This document shows, one piece after another, positions 37,724 to 46,291 of a DNA stretch of 64,000 nucleotides. How positions within the stretch are numbered: position 1 is the stretch's first letter; each line of letters opens with the position of its first letter. Source of the stretch: Neorhizobium galegae bv. officinalis (lineage in GTDB: Bacteria; Pseudomonadota; Alphaproteobacteria; Rhizobiales; Rhizobiaceae); assembly GCA_000985875.1 (NCBI GenBank), contig CCRI01000013.1, positions 165,245 to 229,244 on the forward strand. The letters are read 5' to 3'. The notes beneath the pieces are model-generated. The model was not told where the DNA came from and ran no database searches. It saw only the letters and a list, made by a program, of their open reading frames with translations. The translations under genes and the position numbers were made by a program.

Positions 37724-38299
37724 TCAGATTCCCCCCGTGTGGATGTCGTCCTGCGCCTGCTCACGCACGCTCTTGGTGCCGGTCAGGTCCTTGACCAGGT
37801 TTTGGGCGGATCGCAGGAACATCAGGGCGAATGCCGCAAAGACGGTGTAGAAGACGATGCCGCGCGGCAGGTCGACCGTCACCATTCGCTCCTCCCCGAC
37901 GATCTCCAGATAACGCCACATCAGCCAAGTGATATAGGCAAAGAAGCCAATGCTGATCGCATCGACCACGAGTTCCAGGAGCCGCCCGGTCCGCTTCGAC
38001 AGGAAACGGTAGAGCAGGTCCACATGAATGTGGCGGACCATGCGCACGCACATGACGGAGCCGAGAAACACCACGACCACAAGGCAGTTGGCGGCGATTT
38101 CCTCCGTCCAGGCAAAGCTGTCGTTCAGCACGTAGCGGGTGAAAAATTGCAGGAATACGGCCAGACCCATGGCCCAGAACACCGCAAGCGTCACCCAGTC
38201 CTCGATGGCATAGGGAGACAGGTCAACGGGCGCTGCTTCTTCCTCAAAGGCATGCGCCATTTCTTCCACGCTTATCGGCGCGTGCGAATGCTCCGTCAT
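37724..38299 (-). CDS. dctQ: TRAP transporter small permease (DctQ)
   Basis: A 191-residue protein with four predicted membrane spans and the DctQ signature FTRYVLNDSFAWTEEIA. I placed the start at ATG 38299, which has GGAG 8 bp upstream; ATG 38317 lacks one. Between this gene and the binding-protein gene lies an imperfect GC-rich hairpin (about 38338-38360) that may limit read-through. Confidence 0.9.
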   Translation of the reverse strand: MTEHSHAPISVEEMAHAFEEEAAPVDLSPYAIEDWVTLAVFWAMGLAVFLQFFTRYVLNDSFAWTEEIAANCLVVVVFLGSVMCVRMVRHIHVDLLYRFLSKRTGRLLELVVDAISIGFFAYITWLMWRYLEIVGEERMVTVDLPRGIVFYTVFAAFALMFLRSAQNLVKDLTGTKSVREQAQDDIHTGGI

Positions 38300-38369
38300 C
38301 GGGTCCACTCCGTTCATGAAAAATCGCAAAGGGGTTGCCCCGACGCGTTGCACGCCGGGGCCGGGATCG

Positions 38370-39344
38370 TCACTTCAATGCGCGGATGGCGTCCCAGTCG
38401 GCCTTTTCGTAGCCGAAGTCCTCGAGTTTCACCTTGTCGATGACGTTCTTCTCGAAGTCTGCCTTGTCGACGTCGGTAACGGTCAGGCCCTTCTTCTTGA
38501 ATTCATCGACGAGCGCCTTTTCGCGGGCTTCGATGGTCTTGGTCGTGCGGGCTGCGGCTTCTAGCATCACGTCCGAGAAGATCTTCTTGTCTTCGTCGGA
38601 GAGACTGGCCCAGCGGGTCTTGGAGACGACGGTATTCAGGTGATCGACGATATGGCCGGTCAGCACGATGTTCTTCTGGACCTCGTAGAACTTCTTGGCC
38701 TCGATCGTCGTCAGCGGATTTTCCTGGGCTTCCACAGTGCCGTTCTGCAGCGCCAGGTAGACTTCCGCAAAGGCGATCGGCGTGGTGTTGGCACCGCAGG
38801 CGCGCGGCATGGCCAGATAGGCCGGTACATCCGGTACGCGCATCTTCAGGCCCGCCATGTCGGCGCATTTCGAGATCGCCCGGTTGGACGTGGTGTGGCG
38901 CGTTCCATAATAGCTGAGGGCGACGATGTGGTTGCCGGTCTTGTCTTCGTAACCCTTGGCGAGCTTCTTGAAGACGTCGCTCTTCGTGTAGGCCAGAAGA
39001 TGGCTCGGGTCGCGGAAGATATAGGGATAATAGGTGACGCCGATCGGCTTGTGATCGCGCGCGGCAAAGCTGGAGCCGGAGATGATGATATCCACGGTGC
39101 CGAGCTTCAGGCCCTGGTTGATGTCGGCCTCTTTCCCGAGCTGCGAAGCCGGATAGACGTCGATCTTGTAGCGGCCATTGGTTCGCTTGGCGATCTCTCC
39201 GGCGGCCCAGACCGAGTCGGTGTGGAAAGGCTCGGGCGTCTCATAGACATGAGCCCATTTCAGCACGGTCTCGGCATGCGCCGAAAGCGTCGATGCAACG
39301 ATGACTGCGGCGGCGCCAAGCAGTGTCTTCAGTCGGTGTTTCAT
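38370..39344 (-). CDS. dctP: TRAP transporter substrate-binding protein (DctP)
   Basis: A 324-residue periplasmic binding protein of the DctP family with a Sec signal peptide ending SAHA-E. The Arg of MRVPDVPAYLAM is in the region that binds the ligand carboxylate. The operon partners mannonate dehydratase and an idonate-type dehydrogenase suggest a hexuronate or aldonate ligand. Confidence 0.92.
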   Translation of the reverse strand: MKHRLKTLLGAAAVIVASTLSAHAETVLKWAHVYETPEPFHTDSVWAAGEIAKRTNGRYKIDVYPASQLGKEADINQGLKLGTVDIIISGSSFAARDHKPIGVTYYPYIFRDPSHLLAYTKSDVFKKLAKGYEDKTGNHIVALSYYGTRHTTSNRAISKCADMAGLKMRVPDVPAYLAMPRACGANTTPIAFAEVYLALQNGTVEAQENPLTTIEAKKFYEVQKNIVLTGHIVDHLNTVVSKTRWASLSDEDKKIFSDVMLEAAARTTKTIEAREKALVDEFKKKGLTVTDVDKADFEKNVIDKVKLEDFGYEKADWDAIRALK

Positions 39345-39401
39345 TCTTTCCTCCCAGGTGAAACGGAACTGTATGGTCGATCCGGCCGCGATCGCGGACG
39401 G

Positions 39402-40115
39402 TCAGTCTTCTCTGGTCGGCTCCTCCCCGAAGCTTTCCGAGAATCTCTTTTGCGCCAGCGTCAGGTGACGACGCATGGCCTCGCGCGCCGCGGCGGGATC
39501 CCCCGCGGCAATGGCGTCACGAATGACACGGTGCTCCTCAAGCGCCAGCTTCCATGTGTGCGGCCCCTCGAAATAGCTCGCAAGCTTGGTGAAATAGGGC
39601 GACATCCGCGTATCGTAGATCAGTCCCGTGAAGTGCTTCAGCGCCGAATTGCCGATGATGTCGGCGATTGCCGTGTGAAAATCGCGGTCGCAGGCAAGGG
39701 CGACCGGGCCGTCGTTCAGCGACTGCTCCATGTGCTCCAGGAGCAGATCGATGCGGGCGATGCTCTCGGGCGTCACGAGACGCGCGGCTTCTTCCGCGAT
39801 GCCGCTTTCGATCAGGCAGCGCGCCTGCAGGATCTCGAGGGGGCCGCCTCCTTCGTCGTTGGGCAGGACAACCGTGGGCTGTCTCGGAGTGCTCATGATG
39901 TAGACGCCGGATCCCATGCGGATCTGGATCCGACCTTCGACCTCGAGCACGATCAGCGCCTCGCGGACTGTTGGCCGGGAAACCGCAAATCGTTCGGCGA
40001 GCTCCCGTTCGGGCGGAAGCCTCGAACCCGGCTTCAGCTCCCCCGTATCGATCAGCACACGAATCTGCTCCGCGACCTGGCGATAAAGCCGGCGCGGCTC
40101 CAAAGCCACGAACAT
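39402..40115 (-). CDS. GntR-family (FCD-type) regulator, UxuR/ExuR-like
   Basis: A 237-residue regulator with winged HTH PPERELAERFAVSRPTVREALIVLE (about residues 34-58) and an FCD domain whose acidic and His residues (DRDFHTAIAD, HRVIRDAI, RHLTLA) fit a metal-dependent effector pocket. It is the first gene of the strand run ending in uxuA and carries a matching operator upstream, so it likely represses itself and the TRAP/hexuronate operon. Confidence 0.88.
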   Translation of the reverse strand: MFVALEPRRLYRQVAEQIRVLIDTGELKPGSRLPPERELAERFAVSRPTVREALIVLEVEGRIQIRMGSGVYIMSTPRQPTVVLPNDEGGGPLEILQARCLIESGIAEEAARLVTPESIARIDLLLEHMEQSLNDGPVALACDRDFHTAIADIIGNSALKHFTGLIYDTRMSPYFTKLASYFEGPHTWKLALEEHRVIRDAIAAGDPAAAREAMRRHLTLAQKRFSESFGEEPTRED

Positions 40116-40154
40116 CGAACTCCTCCGAGCGCATCACTCCCTCGATGCGCAGGC

Positions 40155-40174
40155 GGTCAGATTGTCTGACCAAT
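40155..40174. promoter_or_regulatory. UxuR-type operator
   Basis: GGTCAGA-TTG-TCTGACC is a perfect 7-bp inverted repeat at 40155-40171. It overlaps ATTGTCTGACCAAT at 40161-40174, which satisfies the FadR/UxuR-group pattern TNGTNNNACNA. It lies about 40-60 bp upstream of the GntR start, as expected for autoregulation. Confidence 0.55.
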
Positions 40175-40231
40175 TTCTACTATGAGTGAATTGGAAAATC
40201 TGTCAAGCCGCAGATGACCGAGAGCTGGATG

Positions 40232-41146
40232 TCATTCCCCGCGCGGTGTTTCGGTTCTCAACGCCGCTACGAGCATTTCCACGAATGCAGAGACCTTGGG
40301 CGGACGGAAGCGTGCCGCCGGATAGACCGTAAACACGCCGCCCGAGGGCAGCTGCCAATCCGGCAGGACATGAACCAGGCGTCCGCTTGCCAGCTCAGCC
40401 CTGGCAAGGAAGTCCGGCAGGACCGACAAGCCGCCGCCATGCCTTGCCGCGTGCATGACCGCCGGCGTGGTGTTGATCGAGATCGATGCCTTGAACCGCA
40501 CCGTGAACGTCTCCTGATCACCGCGCGTGAACCTCCACTCCAAAGGCTCGCGCAGCGCGTTGTTGGCAACAAAGGGCAGGGCGGGCAAATCGGCGAGCCC
40601 ATCGAGTTCCCTTATCCTGCCGGCCAGTTGAGGCGGAGCGACCAGATATTGTTGAAACGAACCGATCCGCCTTGCCTGCAGGCTTGAATCGGCCAGCCAG
40701 CCGACGCGAATGGCGAGGTCCATGTTGTCGGCGACCAGATCGACCATCTTGTCGCTGAGGTTCAGCTCGACCTTGCAATCGGGATAGCGGGCCGTGAAGG
40801 CGGTGACCACAGGCACGATGACCGAGGTGCCATAGTCATAGGGTGCGGTGACCCTCAGCAGGCCCTTGGGTTCTGATCTGGCCTGGGCCAGTTCCCCCAG
40901 GGCATCCTCGGCTTCCCTGAGGATCGATACGCATCGGGCGTGAAACATTCGGCCCGCCTCGGTCGGCTGGAGACGCCGCGTCGTGCGCATCAGCAAGGTC
41001 GTGCCGACCTCCTGCTCGAGCCTTGCAACCTGCTGGCTGACGACCGCCTTGGTAATGCCGAGATACTCGGCCGCCCGGGTGAAGGATCCGGCATCGATGA
41101 CGGCCACGAAATAGGCGAGCCGATTGAGGTTGGTCGCATCCTGCAT
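40232..41146 (-). CDS. LysR-family transcriptional regulator
   Basis: A 304-residue LysR regulator of the AaeR/DmlR-like subgroup. The HTH (LAYFVAVIDAGSFTRAAEYLGITKAVVSQQVARLE) is followed by LMRTTRRLQPTEAG and an effector domain. It is divergent from the exported MBL-fold gene at 41360, its likely target. Confidence 0.9.
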   Translation of the reverse strand: MQDATNLNRLAYFVAVIDAGSFTRAAEYLGITKAVVSQQVARLEQEVGTTLLMRTTRRLQPTEAGRMFHARCVSILREAEDALGELAQARSEPKGLLRVTAPYDYGTSVIVPVVTAFTARYPDCKVELNLSDKMVDLVADNMDLAIRVGWLADSSLQARRIGSFQQYLVAPPQLAGRIRELDGLADLPALPFVANNALREPLEWRFTRGDQETFTVRFKASISINTTPAVMHAARHGGGLSVLPDFLARAELASGRLVHVLPDWQLPSGGVFTVYPAARFRPPKVSAFVEMLVAALRTETPRGE

Positions 41147-41359
41147 GAAGGTTTTCCCCGTGATTGTCAGCGTCTAGCATACATTCTGTCGTGTTTGTTG
41201 GCCTTCCTGGTTCTATTCCGTCATGTCATTGACGGCGTCACAAGGAGCGCGGCACGAGCGGCAAGGTCCGCATCACCCTCTCTCTGGTTCCATTAGACGG
41301 CCTGTCCCGCCGTGATGTCTTGAATTCCCGACGCCGAACGCAACACCAGGAGACATTCC

Positions 41360-42256
41360 ATGTTTACGAGGAGAACGATCATGAAAACCACTCTTGCCGC
41401 CGGCGCCACCGCCGTCTTCGCCCCCGCGGGTCTCGGCCATGCCGCCACAGGCCCGGCGTGGAAGCATTTTCCGGCCGGGCAGAATGGTTTCTTCCGCAGC
41501 CCGGTCCTGGTCTCCGGCCCGACGCAAGCCATATTGATCGACGGCGGCTTCACGCTCGCCGACGGCAGGGCCGTCGCTGAAGCGATCAAGGCCACGGGCA
41601 AGACGCTCACCACGATCTATGTCAGCCAGTCCGATCCGGACTACTATTTCAGCCTCGGCCCGATCAGGGCTGCTTTCCCGGATGCCAGGGTGATCGCCGC
41701 CTCGGCAACTGTCGCGGCCATCAAGGGCAATGTCGAGAAGAAGCTTGCCGTCTGGGGGCCGCAGCTCAAGGAGAACGGCCCGCAGGCGCTGGCCGACGTC
41801 GTCATGCCGGAGGCCTTTGACGGCAAGACGCTGACGGTCGACGGTGAAACTGTCGAGATCGTCGACGCGGAAGGCTTGTCCAATCGCCGCTATCTCTTCG
41901 TCCCGTCGCTGAACGCCGTGTTCGGCGGCGTGATGATCTTCAACGGTGTTCACGTCTGGACGGCAGATACCAACAGCGCCGAACTGCGGGCTGCCTGGAT
42001 CGCCAATCTCGAAAAGATCGCGGCACGCAAACCGGCGATCGTGGTCGCCGGCCATATGACGCCGGACGCACTGACCGACCTGTCCGGCGTCGCGCATACG
42101 CTCGCCTATCTGAAGGCGTTCGAGGAAGAACTCGCAAAGGCCAAGGGCTCGGCCGGGCTCAAGGCGGCGATGGAAGCACGCTTCCCGGGCCTTGGCATGG
42201 GCATCGCGCTCGACATAGGCTCCAAGGTCGCCACCGGCGAAATGAAGTGGGGCTGA
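41360..42256 (+). CDS. exported metallo-beta-lactamase-fold protein, altered metal motif
   Basis: A 298-residue MBL-fold protein with a Tat-like N-terminus (TRRTIMKTTLAAG) and a signal-like stretch to GHAA. The family motif HxHxDH reads QSDPDY (residues 90-95), so three metal His are replaced by Gln, Asp and Tyr, while Asp94 and a later GHM His remain. Catalysis by the usual zinc centre is therefore doubtful. GGAG lies 8 bp before ATG 41360; ATG 41381 also has a ribosome site. It is divergent from the LysR gene. Function unknown. Confidence 0.82.
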   Translation: MFTRRTIMKTTLAAGATAVFAPAGLGHAATGPAWKHFPAGQNGFFRSPVLVSGPTQAILIDGGFTLADGRAVAEAIKATGKTLTTIYVSQSDPDYYFSLGPIRAAFPDARVIAASATVAAIKGNVEKKLAVWGPQLKENGPQALADVVMPEAFDGKTLTVDGETVEIVDAEGLSNRRYLFVPSLNAVFGGVMIFNGVHVWTADTNSAELRAAWIANLEKIAARKPAIVVAGHMTPDALTDLSGVAHTLAYLKAFEEELAKAKGSAGLKAAMEARFPGLGMGIALDIGSKVATGEMKWG

Positions 42257-42276
42257 TCGGCAAGGCGTATAAAATC

Positions 42277-42332
42277 CCGGCCCCTCGGGGGGCCGGTCTC
42301 GGCAAGGGTCGCAATCCCGTTGCGGCCCTTGC
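42277..42332. terminator. tandem hairpins after the MBL-fold gene
   Basis: Two hairpins lie in tandem. CCGGCCCC/GGGGCCGG (42277-42296) has an 8-bp stem and 4-nt loop. GCAAGGGTCGCAA/TTGCGGCCCTTGC (42302-42332) has a 13-bp stem with one G-U type pair and a 5-nt loop. No T-tract follows. Together they probably end the MBL transcript or block decay. Confidence 0.55.
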
Positions 42333-42427
42333 GCCCGAGAGGATCTGCAGGCGCTTTGGCAGCAGCACTTCCAGCTCCGGCAAAGGGGTGCTAGACGCTG
42401 GATTTTGTGCGTCTGAAGGATATTCCC

Positions 42428-42667
42428 ATGAGGAAACTGTTTCGCCTGCTGCTGACGATTGTCCTTGCAATCGTCGTTCTTGTCGGTTTCCGCTGGCATC
42501 GCTACGTCACCAACACCGACAGCCCCTATGATGAAATCGGCATCACGCTCAACAGCGCCATGCCCGGTCCGATCAACAGCTGGGGCTGCGCGAGGCTGAA
42601 GACCACCTTTGCAGCGTCCTTGCCACCCTACGGCTGCGCCGTGGGCAATGCGACGCAGTGGAAGTAG
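42428..42667 (+). CDS. small membrane-anchored or secreted protein
   Basis: A 79-residue protein with one N-terminal hydrophobic segment (about residues 5-23) acting as anchor or signal, then a polar region with two Cys (WGCARL and YGCAVG) that could form a disulfide in the periplasm. AAGGA lies 7 bp before the ATG. I recognise no domain. Its own ribosome site and clean composition support a real gene. Confidence 0.6.
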   Translation: MRKLFRLLLTIVLAIVVLVGFRWHRYVTNTDSPYDEIGITLNSAMPGPINSWGCARLKTTFAASLPPYGCAVGNATQWK

Positions 42668-42737
42668 CCAGGCGCCAGTCGCGTCGAGCGCAGGATCTAC
42701 CGGCGCTCGCCCCTTGACCGGCACCAATCTGAACGAT

Positions 42738-42760
42738 GCCGAGACGCCAGGCGTCTCGGC
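42738..42760. terminator. bidirectional hairpin terminator
   Basis: GCCGAGACGCC and GGCGTCTCGGC form an 11-bp inverted repeat around a single A, between the small membrane-protein gene and the convergent chrA gene. It is well placed to end both transcripts. Confidence 0.6.
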
Positions 42761-42765
42761 CCACA

Positions 42766-44202
42766 TCAACTCAGGGCGATAAACTTCCAGCAGATTCCCA
42801 AAACCGCTGATCCCAGAAGCGTCGTGATGACCGACAGGCCGAAACGGAAGATGGCCATGGCGGCAATGGCCGTCAAAACCAGCGAGGGCAAAATAACCGA
42901 GCTCAGGACAGGAATATCCACGGACAACGGACCCGCCGATATCTGCCGGACATCGCCAAACAGGACGTGCAGGCCGAACCAGACCGCGAGGTTGAGGATC
43001 ACGCCAACCACGGCCGCGGTGATCGCCGACATCGCCCCCGTCAGGGCGATGTTGCCGCGCATCTTTTCGATGAAAGGTGCGCCCGCAAAAATCCACAGGA
43101 AGCTTGGCAGGAACGTCACCCAGGTCGTCAGGATGGCGGCGAGGGTGGCTGCGGTCAGTGGATTGAGAGCTCCCGGATCACGATGCCCCGCCAGGAACCC
43201 GACAAATTGCGTGACCATGATCAATGGACCCGGTGTGGTCTCCGCCATGCCGAGCCCATCGAGCATTTCACCCGGACGGAGCCAGCCGAACTGCTCGACG
43301 GCCTCCTGCGCGACATAGGCGAGCACGGCATAGGCGCCGCCGAAGGTGACGACGGCCATCTGACTGAAAAACACGCCGATTTGCGAAAATACGTTGTCAC
43401 GGCCGAGCGTCAGCAGCAGAACCGCGACCGGAAGGAGCCAAAGCGCCGCAAGAACGCCTGAGGTCTTCAGCGACCAGGCAAGGTTCGACCGTGCATGGAG
43501 GGGGATGTCCTCGCCGAGAACGGAGTCGCGATCTTCCAGAATGTTGGCCGAACCGGACTTGTGCCCGCCGCCGACCCTGAACGCAGCGACCCCGGCCCGG
43601 CCGCCAAAATATCCAATGGCGCCCGCACCTATGATGATCAGCGGAAACGGTACGTGAAGGAAGAAGATCGCGACAAACGCGACGGCCGCGATCGCCACCA
43701 TCACCCTGTTCTTGAGGGCGCGACTGCCAATCCGCAGGACCGCCTGAACGACGACGGCGAGGACAGCGCATTTCAGGCCGAAGAACATCCCCTCGATGAC
43801 GGTCACGTCGCCGAAGAGGACGTAGATGTAGCTCAGCGCCAGGATCGAGATGAAGCCGGGCAGGACAAACAGAAGGCCGGCAATCATGCCGCCCTTGGTT
43901 TTGTTGAGCAGCCAGCCGATATAGATGGCGAGCTGATGGGCCTCCGGACCCGGCAGAAGCATGCAATAGTTGAGGGCGTGAAGGAAACGATGCTCTCCCA
44001 CCCAGCGCTTTTCGTCGACGACGATCCGGTGCATCACCGCGATCTGGCCAGCCGGGCCGCCGAAGCTGAGGGCGGCGACCCGTGCCCAGACTTTGACCGC
44101 TTCGGACAGCGGCACGACGTCGCCGCCGGCGACCGGCTGCCTGTCGACAAGGCTTTTTGCCGTATCCGTCAAGACCGTTACCCCTTCCTCGGATTTGGCC
44201 AA
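42766..44202 (-). CDS. chrA: chromate transporter ChrA
   Basis: A 478-residue two-domain CHR-family membrane protein that exports chromate. Each half carries the family motifs. The first has SFGGPAGQIAVMH and MLLPGPEAHQLAIYIG; the second has TFGGAYAVLAYV and TTPGPLIMVTQFVGF. Length matches long-chain ChrA proteins. It overlaps the ChrB-type gene by 25 bp, so the two are co-transcribed for chromate resistance. An alternative start lies within the first 30 residues. Confidence 0.93.
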   Translation of the reverse strand: MAKSEEGVTVLTDTAKSLVDRQPVAGGDVVPLSEAVKVWARVAALSFGGPAGQIAVMHRIVVDEKRWVGEHRFLHALNYCMLLPGPEAHQLAIYIGWLLNKTKGGMIAGLLFVLPGFISILALSYIYVLFGDVTVIEGMFFGLKCAVLAVVVQAVLRIGSRALKNRVMVAIAAVAFVAIFFLHVPFPLIIIGAGAIGYFGGRAGVAAFRVGGGHKSGSANILEDRDSVLGEDIPLHARSNLAWSLKTSGVLAALWLLPVAVLLLTLGRDNVFSQIGVFFSQMAVVTFGGAYAVLAYVAQEAVEQFGWLRPGEMLDGLGMAETTPGPLIMVTQFVGFLAGHRDPGALNPLTAATLAAILTTWVTFLPSFLWIFAGAPFIEKMRGNIALTGAMSAITAAVVGVILNLAVWFGLHVLFGDVRQISAGPLSVDIPVLSSVILPSLVLTAIAAMAIFRFGLSVITTLLGSAVLGICWKFIALS

Positions 44203-44990
44203 TTATGAGTCTCCTCCGTGGCGTCGCGACACCAGCGATACATCGCGTCATAGACCAGCAGGCCTGCCTGCAGCTGTTCAAGGTCGTCGTTGAACATCCG
44301 TGACAGTCCGAGCGAGATGGCGAGCAGACCCTGCACTTCAGGGGCGAGGTCGGGCCGGGCCGTGTCGGCGCCCCGCACGATGGTGGCGAGATGCAAGAGA
44401 GCGTCGTTCTTCAATCCGAACTCGTCGATCATGATGTCAAAGGTGCACAGTTCCCCGCGATGGCTCCAGAAGACGTCCTCGATGTCAAAAGGCGTCGCGT
44501 TGAAGCGGTCGCCCACCAGCGCGACTTCGCTCGCCGGAACGAACAGGAAGATCGCGGAAGGATCGACGAACCGACGGATCAGCCACGGGCAGGCGATGCG
44601 GTCTATCTTTGGGCGGGACCTCGTCACCCAGACGGTTCGTCCTTGGACGTCTCTCGAAGGGAGCTTTTCCTCAGGAACGAGAATGCCTTGCGAGTCGCGC
44701 CAGGCCTCAAACCCTCCTTCCAGCGTCTCCGCCTGTTTCCCCATCGCCCTGAGATGTGCCGCGACGCCATGGCCAAGCTTCTGTCCTCTCTGGCAAAGGA
44801 CGATGGCGGGACCGGATGTTTCAGGGCCCCATTCGGTGACGCGGCGAAAGTCCCGGCGGATCGATCCGGGGATCAACCGAGGATCGCTTCCAAAATCCTC
44901 ATCGTTGCGGACGTCGATGATCGTCGGCAGATTGGGTGTACCAATGATGCGGGCAAGTTTGTCAGGTGTGATTTCCAGAAATGACGGCAT
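44178..44990 (-). CDS. chrB: rhodanese-ChrB fusion chromate resistance protein
   Basis: A 270-residue protein with two parts. Residues 1-110 are a rhodanese domain (TIIDVRNDEDF and catalytic-loop Cys in VLCQRGQKLG). Residues about 125-265 are a ChrB C-terminal domain (WVTRSRPKIDRIACPWLIRRFVDP). Classical ChrB is a chromate-sensing regulator with a different N-terminus, so the rhodanese fusion may act in sulfur or redox handling during chromate stress. ATG 44990 has GGAGGA upstream. Confidence 0.85.
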   Translation of the reverse strand: MPSFLEITPDKLARIIGTPNLPTIIDVRNDEDFGSDPRLIPGSIRRDFRRVTEWGPETSGPAIVLCQRGQKLGHGVAAHLRAMGKQAETLEGGFEAWRDSQGILVPEEKLPSRDVQGRTVWVTRSRPKIDRIACPWLIRRFVDPSAIFLFVPASEVALVGDRFNATPFDIEDVFWSHRGELCTFDIMIDEFGLKNDALLHLATIVRGADTARPDLAPEVQGLLAISLGLSRMFNDDLEQLQAGLLVYDAMYRWCRDATEETHNWPNPRKG

Positions 44991-45131
44991 GACGCGTCCT
45001 CCGTTCCAGCGGGTTTGTGGACGCGATTCTTCGGCCGTAGCCTCGTGGGGTGATCGCAACCCCATGACAGGGAATTTGCCTCAGCCAGTCCGGATGTCAA
45101 GCGTTTTGCGAAACTCACTAGTCACTGCCGT

Positions 45132-46148
45132 TCAGCCGCTTGCGCCTTCGATCAATGTCATGGGCCAGACCACGCGGGGCGTCTGTCCGACATAGTGGGA
45201 CTGGTAGGCCGGCATGACCGACAGCAGATGCTCCGCCAGGCTGATCCCCAGATCACGAAGCGACAACGTAAAGCAGGTCAATGCCGGGGAGAGAAACTGT
45301 GCCTGGGGACTATAGCGACCGATGATTGCAATGTCCTTGCCGGGCTTGATGCCGGCGTCCTCGAGTCCCTTGTAAAGCCCTGTCACCAGGATCTCATTGA
45401 CCAGGACGATTGCCGAAGGGCGCGGAGATCTGGAGGCGATCTCGTGTGCCACGGCGTAGCCCCCCGCCTCGCTCGGTTTTGCCCGGAAGACATGATCGTC
45501 GCTGAGGGCAAGCCCATGTTCCGCGAGCACCTGGCGGCATCGATCGGCAAACAGGTAACCCAGGTTGAGATCGCCATGGGGCCAGATGATCCCGATATCT
45601 CTGTGGCCCGCCTTGACCAGCCGTTTGATCGCCACCTCCGCCATTCCTTCGAAGTCCAGATCGATCCAGGGTTGGCCGACATCGGTCAGGCTGCGGCCGA
45701 GCGAGATGAACGGAATGTCGTGTCGGTGCAGCAGTTCGAACCGCGCATCATTGCGGCGAGTGGCCGAGAGGATGATGGCATCGGCAAAACCGCGCGCCAC
45801 GGTGCGCTGCAGATAGGCATAGGGATCTTCGTTGGAAGAGCAGAGCAGTGCGACGAGATCGAGCTTGTGGCGGCTGAGCACGGTCTGCACCCCGTCGAAG
45901 ACGCTCATGAAGAAAGCATCGCCCTGGCTGGTGATTTCCGGGCCGGTCTGCATCATGAAACCGACCACGCCGGTCGAGCCCTTGCGCAACGAGCGCCCCG
46001 ACTGGTTGGGGACATAGCCCAGCTTCTCCGCCGCCTCCAGGACGCGCCTGCGGGTTTCCGCATTCACATCCGCCTTGCCATTGAGCGCGCGCGACACGGT
46101 GCCAATGGAAATATCCAGATAATCGGCAAGTTGGCGGATACCTGTCAC
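45132..46148 (-). CDS. LacI-family transcriptional regulator
   Basis: A 338-residue LacI-type repressor. The N-terminal HTH and hinge helix (IRQLADYLDISIGTVSRALNGKADV) start at residue 4; the sugar-binding core follows. The start is GTG 46148 with AAAGG 6 bp upstream; the frame is open to 46298 but non-homologous and overlaps the operators. It is divergent from the sugar operon at 46292-52422 and is its expected repressor. Confidence 0.9.
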   Translation of the reverse strand: MTGIRQLADYLDISIGTVSRALNGKADVNAETRRRVLEAAEKLGYVPNQSGRSLRKGSTGVVGFMMQTGPEITSQGDAFFMSVFDGVQTVLSRHKLDLVALLCSSNEDPYAYLQRTVARGFADAIILSATRRNDARFELLHRHDIPFISLGRSLTDVGQPWIDLDFEGMAEVAIKRLVKAGHRDIGIIWPHGDLNLGYLFADRCRQVLAEHGLALSDDHVFRAKPSEAGGYAVAHEIASRSPRPSAIVLVNEILVTGLYKGLEDAGIKPGKDIAIIGRYSPQAQFLSPALTCFTLSLRDLGISLAEHLLSVMPAYQSHYVGQTPRVVWPMTLIEGASG

Positions 46149-46177
46149 AGGGGAGCCTTTCAGGGTTCGACATACGA

Positions 46178-46193
46178 CCGTAATCGTTTTCGG
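46178..46193. promoter_or_regulatory. LacI-type operator 2 (imperfect)
   Basis: CCGTAATCGTTTTCGG is an imperfect copy of the palindrome at 46231-46246, with centres 53 bp apart (about five helical turns). That spacing suits looping by a tetrameric LacI-type repressor. It lies just upstream of the repressor gene start. Confidence 0.55.
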
Positions 46194-46201
46194 AAATAGT
46201 A

Positions 46202-46231
46202 TTGACAAAAAAATCGCGGCGTTCATAGTAC
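46202..46231 (+). promoter_or_regulatory. candidate promoter of the sugar operon
   Basis: TTGACA (46202-46207) is a consensus -35 box. A -10-like TAGTAC follows at 46226-46231 with 18-bp spacing. The main LacI operator directly abuts it, so repressor binding would block transcription start. Confidence 0.5.
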
Positions 46232-46246
46232 CGTAAACGTTTACGG
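46231..46246. promoter_or_regulatory. LacI-type operator 1 (perfect palindrome)
   Basis: CCGTAAACGTTTACGG is a perfect 16-bp palindrome with the central CG typical of LacI-family operators. It covers the probable start site of the sugar operon. A third partial copy (CCGTAAACATTG) starts at 46265, near the first gene's ribosome site. Confidence 0.75.
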
Positions 46247-46291
46247 ATGCACGGAGGTATCGTCCCGTAAACATTGCATGGGAGGATGCCG

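Noticed and set aside
41273..43096. Minus-strand open frame of 607 codons across the MBL-fold gene
   Set aside because: It is antisense to the MBL-fold gene and the small membrane-protein gene, has no similarity, and crosses hairpins.
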